This document shows positions 1 to 7,100 of a DNA stretch of 7,246 bases, piece after piece. The stretch is taken from contig JBJXFI010000351.1 in NCBI GenBank assembly GCA_046154695.1, positions 1 through 7,246 of the forward strand, written 5' to 3'. The stretch comes from DALYLB01 sp046154695 (GTDB lineage Bacteria; Acidobacteriota; Blastocatellia; RBC074). The position numbers and the translations under genes are program-made. Within the stretch, counting starts at the first letter, position 1, and each line of letters opens with the position of its first letter. Below the pieces are notes generated by a model. It ran no database searches. It was not told where the DNA came from and worked only from the letters and a program-made list of their open reading frames with translations.

Positions 1-13
1 AAGCATCATCTGT

Positions 14-40
14 TCCCCGTGCTCCCCGTGGCCCCTGTGG
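14..40. repeat. Degenerate 9-bp tandem array, about three units
   Basis: Three consecutive 9-mers are visible: tccccgtgc (14-22), tccccgtgg (23-31) and cccctgtgg (32-40). The second differs from the first at one base and the third from the second at two. On the coding strand of the receptor gene the array starts about 10 bases after the TAA stop and reads as units ending in GGGG or GGGA. I see no terminator-like stem with a T-run in positions 1-50. From memory, degenerate 9-bp arrays of this kind occur between genes in several soil-bacterial phyla; this was not checked. Confidence 0.6.
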
Positions 41-50
41 TTTTGCTGCT

Positions 51-3000
51 TTAGAACATCAGTTTCAGCGCCAGCTGACCGATGCGCGGATCCAGGGCGC
101 CGCGCGGCGTCAGGTATTGCGGGCGCACGGTCAGGGTCGCAGGGGACTCGTTCGCCGCGTTCGGCGTTCCGAGGCCGCCCACGGTGTAGAGCTGCGGATC
201 GAAGTTGGTCTTGTTGACGCGGTTCAGGATGTTGAAGAACTCCGCGAAGAACTGAAGCCGCACGGTCTCGGTGATCGTGAAGGTCTTCGCGGTTCGGAAA
301 TCGAGCTGCGAGAATCGGCCGACGCGCGTGGCGTTGCGGCCGAGCCCGGGGACGCGATCCGAGAAAGGATTGCTGTCGTTGTTGAGATCGATGTTTCCGA
401 TCCGGGGCGAAAAGGGCGCATTCCCGCTGACCTGCAGGATCCCGCCGAGCGACCATCCGTTGAAAAGGAACTTCGCCGGGGCCGGCCACTTGTCGAAATA
501 GCTCAGCTCCCAGAGCCCGTTGATCACGAGCCGGCGCGGGATGTCCGCGTTGCCGAGGCCGCGCTCGTCGCGCAGGTTGAAGCTCTGCTGCGCCTGTTTG
601 GAATCGTCTCCCGCGTTGTTGGGCACGACCGAGGTGGCATCGGGGGCGTCATCGATGACCTTCGACCAGGTGTAGGCCAGCGAGCCCTGGAACCGCTTCG
701 AGAAGCGCTTCCGCATCTCGACGACCAGGCCGTTGTACTGCGAATTGGCCGAGCTTTCGAAGAGCGCGACGCGGGCGAAGCCGGCGATCGGGCGCGTCGG
801 GTTGCCCTGGGCGCCGGGATTGCGCAGGAACGAGAGCGTCGGCCCGCCGTTCGCCACGCGGATTGTGGTCGGGACCGGCGCTCCGAGATTGATGTCGCGC
901 GTTCTCGACAGGTCGTTGCCCTTGACGAAGAGATAGGAGACGGTCATCGCGACGTCCTTCGTCAGGGCGAAATCGACGCCGAGGCTCCCCTGCTGGGTGT
1001 AGGGCTGCTGATAGTTGCGCGCCATCGCGAAGATGCTTGGCGTGATCGTCGCCAGCGGGCCCAGCGCATTGCAGGCCGCGGCGGCCGCGCCGAAGAGCGA
1101 GCACGGGATGTCGCGAATGCCGGCGAAGCGCCCCGGATAGTTGAACGGCAGGCGGTTCGTCGGGCTCAGATTGAAGGCCAGGTTCGCGACGTTGATGCCG
1201 TTCTGCGTGTGCGCGGTTCCGAAAAAGATCGCGGGCGTGCGGCCATAGAACAGACCGTATCCGCCGCGAACCACCATCCGGTCGCTCTCCTTGAGCGGCC
1301 TCCAGGCGAAGCCGAAGCGCGGCGCGATGTTGTTGAAATCGTTGTCGAGCCGGCTGGTGTCGATCCCGGCGGCCGCGAGGGAGGCGCTCTGATTTTTGGT
1401 CGGCGGCCGCTTCATCACCTGCGCGTCATAGCGCAGGCCCAGATTGAGCGTCAGGGCCTTGAACGGGCGCCAGTCGTCCTGGGCGAAGAAGGAGTATTCA
1501 TTGAAGTTCGGAAACGAGGTCGGCCCCGTGGTGCCTTCTCCGCCGAACGCCTGCACGAAGCGGGAGGGTAGATTGTTCTGAAACTCGGCCAGTGAGTTGA
1601 ACGTGTACTGGCCGCCGAACAGGCCCGGGAAGAAATTCCTGATCTTCTCGATGTTGATGTCGATGCCGCCCCGCAGCGTATGGCGGCCCGCCGTGTAGGT
1701 GACGGTGTCGACGAACTGGTACTTCTCGATGGCGGTCTCGCGCGGGCTGAAGTTGTTGCGGCCGAAGAAGACGACCGAGATGCCGCGCTCGCGGACCTCG
1801 GCCTCGGGGTTGTCGCTGTTCGACAGGCCCGGTTGCCTGTCGCGCGCGATCTGGGTGCGGAACTCGTTCAGCAGCCGGGGGGTGAACGCGATCGTGTGCG
1901 TGATGCCCACCGTGTCGGTGTTGACCAGGCTGTTTCCGCTGCGCTCCTGCGCCGTGGTGGCGCCGCCGTTTTCCAGGTTGACGCCCGTGAACCCCTGCCG
2001 GTTATAGCGGACCGAAAGGCGATTGGCGCCGTCGATCTGCCAGTCGAATTTTCCGAGATAGACGTCCTGGTTGAAGGAGCGCGGATAGCTGGCGCCGAAC
2101 TGCTGAAACAGCCGGTTGAAGGCCGTCGTGCCGGGGGTGTCGGTCGCGAGCGGCGTGTTGCCGAACGCGACGATGTTGTTGGTCGTGCTCCGCTGCCCGT
2201 CGTAATTGAAGAAGAAGAAGGCGCGGTCCTTTCTGACCGGGCCGCCGATGTTGCCGCCGAACTGATTGAAGTGATAGGGCGGCTTGAGCGGCGTTCCGAC
2301 GACGCTCTGGGTGGCGGCGTCGTAGCGGCGTCCGTTCGGGATCAGCGCCTCGCGCAGCGTGGCGTTGTTGAGCCCGGCATCGAATCGCTGGTTGTTCGCG
2401 TTCAGCGCGCGGTCGCGATAGAACCAGAAACCGGATCCGTGATACTCGTTCGTGCCCGACTTCGTGATGACGTTGATCACGCCGCCGGCCGCGCGGCCGA
2501 ACTCGGCCGAGAAGCTGTTGGTGTTGACCTGGAACTCCTGCACGGCGTCCTGGCTGAACTGATAGGGCGCGCGCCCCGAGCCGGTGCGCCCGAGCGACTG
2601 CCCGAAGAAGAGGTTGTTGTTGTCCACCCCGTCGATCTGGACGCTGTTGAGCGTGCCGCGCTGCCCGCCGAACGAGAGGTCGCCCGCGCGCGGGTCGCGC
2701 ACGACGCCCGGCGTCAGCGTGACGAAGTCGAGAAAGTTGCGGCCGTTGACCGGCAATTCGCGAACGGCGCGCTCGCCGACCGAGCCGGCGACGTTCGTGC
2801 GCGTCGTCTCGACGATCGGCGCCGAATCGGTGATCTGGACGATCTCGTTGACGTTGATCCGCATCCCCAGATCGAGGTTGAGCTTCTGGCCGACCGTCAG
2901 CGTGACGGTCCCGAACCGGTTCTCCGAAAACCCATTGGCCGTCGCCGTGATCGTGTACCCGCCCGGCGGAAGCGCCGAGATGCGAAAGAGACCGCTCGCG

Positions 3001-3209
3001 TCGGTCACGCCCTCGCGCGTGAGGCCGGTGTCGGTGCTCTTGACGGAGATTCGCGCGCCCGGAATCAGCGCGTTCTGCTGGTCGGTGACGGTTCCCTCGA
3101 TTGTCGCCGTCGCCGCCTGCTGGGCGCGCCCCGGCGTCGAGAATGCGGCGAGAAGCGACGCGCAGAGAATCGCGCCCATCGCCGCCGTGTAAAATTTGGA
3201 TTTAGACAT
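51..3209 (-). CDS. Oar-like TonB-dependent receptor with carboxypeptidase-regulatory-like N-terminal domain
   Basis: This is a predicted outer-membrane beta-barrel receptor of 1052 residues, a normal length for the family. It begins with a signal peptide (basic n-region, hydrophobic core to about residue 23, likely cleavage after the A of GRA at 29). A transthyretin-like CarboxypepD_reg domain follows at about 36-100 (EGTVTDQQNALIPGARI and GGYTITATANGF). The plug spans about 120-255, with the family motifs ELPVNGRNF (ending 159), QIDGVDNNN (191-199) and EFGRAAGGVINVITKSGTNE (starting 236). The rest is barrel and ends in LALKLMF; a C-terminal aromatic residue is typical of outer-membrane barrels. 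Cys703 and Cys713 are the only mature cysteines I see and could form a disulfide in a loop. No TonB box is obvious. Family members are presumed importers of bulky ligands such as glycans or peptides, but the ligand here is unknown. The start codon is supported by a strong ribosome binding site. No frameshift is seen. Confidence 0.93.
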   Translation of the reverse strand: MSKSKFYTAAMGAILCASLLAAFSTPGRAQQAATATIEGTVTDQQNALIPGARISVKSTDTGLTREGVTDASGLFRISALPPGGYTITATANGFSENRFGTVTLTVGQKLNLDLGMRINVNEIVQITDSAPIVETTRTNVAGSVGERAVRELPVNGRNFLDFVTLTPGVVRDPRAGDLSFGGQRGTLNSVQIDGVDNNNLFFGQSLGRTGSGRAPYQFSQDAVQEFQVNTNSFSAEFGRAAGGVINVITKSGTNEYHGSGFWFYRDRALNANNQRFDAGLNNATLREALIPNGRRYDAATQSVVGTPLKPPYHFNQFGGNIGGPVRKDRAFFFFNYDGQRSTTNNIVAFGNTPLATDTPGTTAFNRLFQQFGASYPRSFNQDVYLGKFDWQIDGANRLSVRYNRQGFTGVNLENGGATTAQERSGNSLVNTDTVGITHTIAFTPRLLNEFRTQIARDRQPGLSNSDNPEAEVRERGISVVFFGRNNFSPRETAIEKYQFVDTVTYTAGRHTLRGGIDINIEKIRNFFPGLFGGQYTFNSLAEFQNNLPSRFVQAFGGEGTTGPTSFPNFNEYSFFAQDDWRPFKALTLNLGLRYDAQVMKRPPTKNQSASLAAAGIDTSRLDNDFNNIAPRFGFAWRPLKESDRMVVRGGYGLFYGRTPAIFFGTAHTQNGINVANLAFNLSPTNRLPFNYPGRFAGIRDIPCSLFGAAAAACNALGPLATITPSIFAMARNYQQPYTQQGSLGVDFALTKDVAMTVSYLFVKGNDLSRTRDINLGAPVPTTIRVANGGPTLSFLRNPGAQGNPTRPIAGFARVALFESSANSQYNGLVVEMRKRFSKRFQGSLAYTWSKVIDDAPDATSVVPNNAGDDSKQAQQSFNLRDERGLGNADIPRRLVINGLWELSYFDKWPAPAKFLFNGWSLGGILQVSGNAPFSPRIGNIDLNNDSNPFSDRVPGLGRNATRVGRFSQLDFRTAKTFTITETVRLQFFAEFFNILNRVNKTNFDPQLYTVGGLGTPNAANESPATLTVRPQYLTPRGALDPRIGQLALKLMF

Positions 3210-3218
3210 GGAATTCTT

Positions 3219-3223
3219 CTCCT
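3219..3223 (-). promoter_or_regulatory. Ribosome binding site of the receptor gene
   Basis: On the minus strand AGGAG lies 9 bases before the ATG at 3209-3207, which fixes the start at MSKSKF. It is flanked on both sides by the same hexamer AATTCC, so a short direct repeat brackets the site. Confidence 0.8.
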
Positions 3224-3241
3224 GGAATTATCCGCCGGATT

Positions 3242-3280
3242 CGGGCGGTGTGGTTGTTGTCCAGCCGGGCAAGCCGCCCG
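3242..3280 (-). promoter_or_regulatory. Nested GC-rich inverted repeats in the receptor mRNA leader
   Basis: A perfect 7-bp inverted repeat pairs 3242-3248 (cgggcgg) with 3274-3280 (ccgcccg) across 25 bases. The same right arm can instead pair over 5 bp with 3266-3270 (cgggc with gcccg, 5-base loop). The two foldings exclude each other in the transcript and lie about 20 bases upstream of the ribosome binding site. This could be leader structure or chance in GC-rich DNA. Confidence 0.25.
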
Positions 3281-3368
3281 CGTTGACGGCGATTCGGCTG
3301 TGGGTTCATCCACGAGCATCGCTGGAAAAAGATTCAATGAAATGTTGCTGTATGGCGAGTAGTATCGG

Positions 3369-3397
3369 ATCGTACTCGAAGGCCGTTGGATTGACAA
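3369..3397 (-). promoter_or_regulatory. Candidate sigma70-type promoter for the receptor gene
   Basis: Read on the minus strand, TTGTCA (3397-3392, 5 of 6 consensus matches) is followed after exactly 17 bases by TACGAT (3374-3369, 4 of 6). Transcription would start near 3362 and give a leader of about 150 nt before the receptor start codon. This rests on consensus matching only. Confidence 0.4.
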
Positions 3398-3461
3398 CCG
3401 CGTTCCCGACGATGAGTTTCAACAAATGCGTTCGGGGATCGGCGCCGGGGCGAGATTGCGC

Positions 3462-3491
3462 TTGACTCTGTCGGGAAGCCGCGCGTACATT
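3462..3491 (+). promoter_or_regulatory. Candidate sigma70-type promoter for the DUF4394-repeat gene
   Basis: TTGACT (3462-3467, 5 of 6 matches) is separated by 18 bases from TACATT (3486-3491, 4 of 6). Transcription would start near 3498 and give an unusually long leader of about 280 nt before the ATG at 3780. It lies about 65 bp from the opposing candidate promoter. Consensus matching only; a promoter closer to the gene cannot be excluded. Confidence 0.4.
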
Positions 3492-3499
3492 GTGCGCGG
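3479..3499. promoter_or_regulatory. Possible operator: inverted repeat across the plus-strand -10 element
   Basis: The arms ccgcgc (3479-3484) and gcgcgg (3494-3499) are perfectly complementary around a 9-base centre that contains the candidate -10 hexamer TACATT. The position suits a repressor site, but the arms are short and low in complexity for GC-rich DNA. Confidence 0.25.
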
Positions 3500-3760
3500 A
3501 ATTTCGAACGACATGAACAAGATCCCCGAAATGCCCCTGCGTCGCGTCGCCCAATGACCACTCCCCCACCCAATGAACCGGGTGCGGCTGCCCACTCACC
3601 AAACCAGTCACACCATATTTCAATCACGCTCGGTCGCAGGGAATCGCCGCCCCGTCGAGGATTCCTTCCATCACGATATTTCCCAATAAAACGCCGTTGT
3701 TCGCGCGCACCGAGGGGAGGGGCGGCGCGAGCTTTGCCTTCAGCCCCGAGTTTGGCAACA

Positions 3761-3765
3761 AGGAG
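3761..3765 (+). promoter_or_regulatory. Ribosome binding site of the DUF4394-repeat gene
   Basis: AGGAG lies 14 bases before the ATG at 3780 and 17 before a second in-frame ATG at 3783. The spacing is long for both, so the nearer ATG at 3780 is preferred. The two starts differ by a single methionine. Confidence 0.65.
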
Positions 3766-3779
3766 ATAGGACAAACCAT

Positions 3780-6700
3780 ATGATGAAATTCACTGCCAGA
3801 GCACATCGAACCCGGAGTCTGTCGGCGATGCTTCTCGCCGCGCTGCTGGGGTTCTCGTTTCAGCCATTCGGATACCGAGGCCATTTGGACGCGAGGGTGA
3901 GCGCGAGCCCGTATATTCAGGGGCCCGCGATCGACGGGACGGTCTATGCGGTCACGACGGGGAACAATCTGATCAGTTTCAATCAACTGGCGCCGGGCGC
4001 GATCATCAGGTCGGCGGCGATCACCGGGCTGTCGGCGGGCGAGTCGATCCAGGGAATCGACTTTCGACCGCGGACAGGGCAGCTTTACGCGGTGAGCAGC
4101 CAGAGCCGGGTCTATACGATCGATCCCGCGACGGGGGCGGCGGCGGCGATCGGCGCCGGGCCGTTTATGCCCGCGCTGGCGGGAAACGTGTTTGGCGTGG
4201 ATTTCAATCCGTTGCCGGATCGCATTCGCGTCGTGAGCGATGCGGATCAGAACCTGCGGCTCAATCCGGACACGGGCGGGGTCGCCGCGACGGACGGGAA
4301 TCTGGCATTCGCGGCAGGGGATGCGAACGCGGGGCAGAATCCGAACATCGTCGGCGCGGCCTACACCAACAGTTTTTCGGGGGCGACGACGACCTCTCTC
4401 TATGTGATCGATTCGAATCTCGATGTGCTGGCGCTGCAGGGATCGGCGGGAGGCGCGCCGGTCTCGCCGAACACGGGGCAGTTGACGACCGTCGGATCGC
4501 TCGGCGTCAATACGACCGACCAGGTCGGATTCGATATCGATGGAATCAATGGCGTGGCGTTCGCGTCATTGACGGCGAGCGGGGCGGCCGCCTCGTCCCT
4601 GTACACGATCAACCTGCAGACGGGGGCGGCGACGTCGCTGGGACAGATCGGGGGGACCGAGACCGTTCGGGATATCGCGGTCGTCGCGCGCATCGAGACC
4701 ATCTATGCGATCAACGCGAACAACGTGCTGATCTCCTTCAATTCCGGCACGCCGAACATCGTGGCGCAGACCCGGCCCGTGACGGGGCTGGGAACGGGAG
4801 AGAACCTGCTGGGGATCGACTTTCGGCCGGCGACGGGCGAGCTGTTCGCGGTGAGCAGCGCGGGCCGCGTCTACACGCTCAACACGTCGAGCGGAGCGGC
4901 GACGCCGGTCGGAACGACGCCGCTCAATCCGGCGCTCGCGGGCCAGTTCTTCGGCTTCGATTTCAATCCGGTGCCGGACCGGATACGGGTCGTGAGTGAC
5001 GCCCAGCAGAACCTTCGCCTGAATCCCGCGACGGGCGCGGTTGCCGCGACCGATGGGATGCTGGCGTTCGCGGCGGGCGACGCGAATGCCGGGATGACGC
5101 CGAGCATTGTCGGGGCGGCGTATACGAACAGTGTGGCGGGCGCGACATCGACGACGCTCTATGGCATCGATTCAAGGTTGAACGCTCTGGTTTTGCAGGG
5201 ATCGATCGGAGGCGCTCCGGTCTCGCCGAATACGGGACAATTGACGACGGTCGGGGCGCTCGGCCTCGACACGACCGAAGACACGGGATTCGACATCGTG
5301 CCCGGAACCAATGCCGCTTTCGCCTCCCTGACGATTCCCGGGACAACGGCCTCTTCGACGCTCTTCACGATCAATCTGGCGACGGGAGCCGCGACGCAGA
5401 TCGGGCCGATCGGCGGCGGGGCGACGATCCGCGATATAGCGATCGCCCCCCGGGTCGAGACGGTCTTTGCGGTGACGGCGAGCAACCGGCTGATCAGTTT
5501 CACGAGCACGGCGCCGGGAACGATTCTCTCAACGGCGACGATCACGGGGCTCGGCGGCGGCGAACAGGTTGTGGGCCTGGACTTTCGTCCGGCGAACGGC
5601 CAGCTTTACGCCGCGACGAGCGGCAGCCGGATCTACGTGATCAATCCCTTGACGGGAGCGGCGGCGCCGGCCGGCGCCGCGTTCACGCCGTCCCTGACCG
5701 GGCAGGCGTTCGGCTTCGATTTCAACCCGGTGCCGGACCGGATACGGCTGGTCAGCAATGCCGCGCAGAATCTGCGGCTCGTGCCGGACACGGGGGCGGT
5801 CGCGGCCACGGACGGCGTGCTCGCCTATGCCCAGGGCGATGCGCGCGCGGGGCAGATGCCGGCGATCGTCGGGGCCGCGTATAACAACAGCTTTGCCGGC
5901 ACGACGACGACGACGCTCTTCGGGATCGACTCGGGATTCGACGCCCTCGTTCGCCAGGGATCGCCCGGCGGCGCGCCGGTTTCGCCGAACACCGGCCAGC
6001 TTTTCACCGTCGGGCCGCTCGGCGTGGATACGAGCGACCAGGTCGGATTCGATATCGCCGACTGCACGAACAACGCCTATGCTTCGCTGACGGTCGGCGG
6101 GACGCCGCAGCTCCACGCGATCAACCTCTTCACGGGCGCGGCGAGGCTGCTCGGCGCAATCGGCGGCGGTGAACAGATTCGCGGAATCGCCATCGGCCCG
6201 CAGGGGACGCCGGCCTCGGCCCAGTTCGCGGGCGCGGCCGCGGCAAATGCCGCGAGCTTCGCCGCGGACACATTCGCGCCGGGCTCGCTGGTGGCGGTCT
6301 TCGGCCGCTTCCAGACGACCAACGGGCAGCTCTTCACGGCCTCCACCCAGCCGCTGCCGACGGCGCTCGGCGGGATCAACGTCAAGGTCAACGGCAGCGA
6401 CGCCGGCCTGCTCGCCGCGAATAACGGCCAGATCAACCTTCTCCTGCCGCAATCTCTCAATGACGGGCCGGCGACGGTGGTCGTGACCAATGCGGACGGC
6501 TCGACGCGCATCAGCACGATCAATGTGCAGCGGACGGCCGTGGGCATCTTCACGTTCTTTTCCAATGGGCTGGGAACGCCGGCCGCGCTGGTGACTTCGG
6601 ACGGGGTGAATTTCCAGCCGGTTTTCAATCCGGATGGAGCGCCGCGCCCGATCAGCGCCAGCACCGCCTCCACGCCGGTCTACCTGATTCTCTTCGTCAC

Positions 6701-6941
6701 GGGGCTGCGGAACGCGCCGGCCGCGAACCCGAACGACGCAAACGGCGTCGCCGAGGCGGTGACCGCGACGATCGGAACGACGACTCTTCCTGTCGGCTGG
6801 GCGGGCCCGGTCGCCGGCCTCTCGGGCCTCGATCAGGTCAATATCATGCTCCCGCCGCAACTCTCCGGCGCCGGGCTCGTGAATGTGAAACTGAGTGCCG
6901 GGGGATACGGGTCGAATTCGGCGTCGATTCGGATTCAGTGA
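3780..6941 (+). CDS. Predicted secreted protein: three DUF4394 modules plus C-terminal TIGR03437 domain
   Basis: This 1053-residue protein has no known function. Residues 1-42 look like a signal peptide: three arginines, a hydrophobic stretch LSAMLLAALLGFSF at 14-27, and possible cleavage after VSA42. Three DUF4394 modules follow, at about 54-306, 307-560 and 561-808. Each opens with a (Y/F)A-(V/I) then LISF pattern and carries DFRP-TG-L(Y/F)A, DFNP-PDRIR-VS, QNLRL-P-TG, AATDG and GGAPVSPNTGQL. The repeats are rich in short strands and probably form propeller-like or beta-rich units (inference). Residues about 812-1053 match the TIGR03437 C-terminal domain by the motifs AANAASF, FAPGSLVAVFG, LGGINVKVNG, NGQINLLLP and GLDQVNIMLP. 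In known proteins that domain is usually C-terminal on exported proteins. The only cysteine lies in module 3 (ADCTNN). No catalytic motif is seen. The reading frame is intact; the gene is divergent from the receptor. Confidence 0.92.
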   Translation: MMKFTARAHRTRSLSAMLLAALLGFSFQPFGYRGHLDARVSASPYIQGPAIDGTVYAVTTGNNLISFNQLAPGAIIRSAAITGLSAGESIQGIDFRPRTGQLYAVSSQSRVYTIDPATGAAAAIGAGPFMPALAGNVFGVDFNPLPDRIRVVSDADQNLRLNPDTGGVAATDGNLAFAAGDANAGQNPNIVGAAYTNSFSGATTTSLYVIDSNLDVLALQGSAGGAPVSPNTGQLTTVGSLGVNTTDQVGFDIDGINGVAFASLTASGAAASSLYTINLQTGAATSLGQIGGTETVRDIAVVARIETIYAINANNVLISFNSGTPNIVAQTRPVTGLGTGENLLGIDFRPATGELFAVSSAGRVYTLNTSSGAATPVGTTPLNPALAGQFFGFDFNPVPDRIRVVSDAQQNLRLNPATGAVAATDGMLAFAAGDANAGMTPSIVGAAYTNSVAGATSTTLYGIDSRLNALVLQGSIGGAPVSPNTGQLTTVGALGLDTTEDTGFDIVPGTNAAFASLTIPGTTASSTLFTINLATGAATQIGPIGGGATIRDIAIAPRVETVFAVTASNRLISFTSTAPGTILSTATITGLGGGEQVVGLDFRPANGQLYAATSGSRIYVINPLTGAAAPAGAAFTPSLTGQAFGFDFNPVPDRIRLVSNAAQNLRLVPDTGAVAATDGVLAYAQGDARAGQMPAIVGAAYNNSFAGTTTTTLFGIDSGFDALVRQGSPGGAPVSPNTGQLFTVGPLGVDTSDQVGFDIADCTNNAYASLTVGGTPQLHAINLFTGAARLLGAIGGGEQIRGIAIGPQGTPASAQFAGAAAANAASFAADTFAPGSLVAVFGRFQTTNGQLFTASTQPLPTALGGINVKVNGSDAGLLAANNGQINLLLPQSLNDGPATVVVTNADGSTRISTINVQRTAVGIFTFFSNGLGTPAALVTSDGVNFQPVFNPDGAPRPISASTASTPVYLILFVTGLRNAPAANPNDANGVAEAVTATIGTTTLPVGWAGPVAGLSGLDQVNIMLPPQLSGAGLVNVKLSAGGYGSNSASIRIQ
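3939..4697 (+). repeat. DUF4394 module 1 (intragenic direct repeat)
   Basis: Encodes residues 54-306. In a 118-residue core (from NVFGVDFNP to VGFDI) my hand count gives 91 identities with module 2 and about 87 with module 3. It differs from the others at FGVDFNPLPDR, where they have FGFDFNPVPDR. Confidence 0.85.
4698..5459 (+). repeat. DUF4394 module 2 (intragenic direct repeat)
   Basis: Encodes residues 307-560, one residue longer than module 1. It joins module 1 directly with no linker. Its GFDI block is preceded by TTEDT, whereas modules 1 and 3 share DQV at that place. Confidence 0.85.
5460..6206 (+). repeat. DUF4394 module 3 (intragenic direct repeat)
   Basis: Encodes residues 561 to about 809, slightly shorter than the other two because of small deletions near its end (NAYASLTVGGTPQLHAI). 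The hand count against module 2 is about 88 of 118 core residues. It carries the only cysteine of the protein and passes into the TIGR03437 domain through GPQGTPASAQF. Confidence 0.85.
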
Positions 6942-6953
6942 TTAGAACTGATA

Positions 6954-7000
6954 GGCTTATGGGACTTATGGGACTTATGGGACTTATGGGACTTATGGGA
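6954..7000. repeat. 9-bp tandem array (gggacttat), four exact units
   Basis: Four identical 9-bp units, gggacttat, fill 6961-6996. They are preceded by a degenerate partial unit (ggcttat, 6954-6960) and followed by a partial unit (ggga, 6997-7000). The array starts 13-20 bases after the TGA of the DUF4394-repeat gene. It is translatable on the minus strand as a Ser-His-Lys repeat, but nothing suggests it is coding. Confidence 0.9.
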
Positions 7001-7020
7001 GATCCCGTAAGTCCCATAGG
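6983..7020 (+). terminator. Hairpin formed by the tandem array and an inverted partial copy
   Basis: The segment 7003-7018 is an inverted copy of the array phase at 6985-7000: 16 pairs, one of them a G-T (G-U in RNA). The pairing extends one more G-U and one C-G to 6983/7020. The 2-base gap becomes a 4-base loop if the innermost A-T opens. It lies about 40 bases past the stop codon and could help end transcription, but no T-run follows, so a Rho-independent terminator is not well supported. It may simply be a repeat structure. Confidence 0.35.
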
Positions 7021-7077
7021 GTGTGATTAAATCTGGGACACACTTTCGCGATATCACTGGACAATCAGCTCGTTTTT

Positions 7078-7094
7078 GTGTTCCGAAGGAATAC
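7078..7094. repeat. GAA-loop hairpin in copy A
   Basis: gtgttcc and ggaatac form a 7-bp stem with one G-T pair around the loop GAA. The equivalent stem in copy B is perfect, so pairing at RNA level is kept despite the base change. Confidence 0.5.
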
Positions 7095-7100
7095 TTGAGG

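Larger units (their letters stand above)
3210..3779. other. Divergent intergenic region between the receptor and the DUF4394-repeat gene
   Basis: This 570-bp region separates two genes transcribed away from each other. It contains a candidate promoter for each strand, about 65 bp apart, giving predicted leaders of roughly 150 nt (receptor) and 280 nt (DUF4394 gene). Short open frames exist on both strands, but none has a convincing ribosome binding site or a recognisable product, so I treat the region as non-coding. I found no tRNA, no cobalamin-box motif and no other riboswitch consensus. Between about 3560 and 3755 nothing stands out apart from a weak 6-bp inverted repeat (3640-3645 with 3660-3665). 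Confidence 0.6.

Noticed and set aside
117..3362. Long plus-strand open frames opposite the receptor gene (117-1571, 1680-3362)
   Set aside because: They are rich in Arg, Glu, Ala and Val with no domain, typical antisense shadows of a GC-rich gene. The minus-strand frame has a signal peptide, family motifs and a ribosome binding site.
3210..3400. Cobalamin or other riboswitch upstream of the receptor gene
   Set aside because: I looked for the B12-box and other familiar consensus blocks because receptors of this type are often riboswitch-controlled, and found none.
3513..3557. 14-residue open frame (MNKIPEMPLRRVAQ) just after the candidate plus-strand promoter, as a leader peptide
   Set aside because: The only upstream purine match is GGA at poor spacing, there is no regulatory codon run, and no attenuator-like structure follows.
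3306..3623. 105-codon minus-strand open frame in the divergent intergenic region
   Set aside because: Its second half looks mildly protein-like, but it has no good ribosome binding site, no recognisable family, a third-position composition less GC-rich than the neighbours, and it overlaps the candidate receptor promoter.
5529..6860. 443-codon minus-strand open frame opposite the DUF4394-repeat gene
   Set aside because: Arg-rich shadow sequence without motifs; the plus-strand gene explains this DNA fully.
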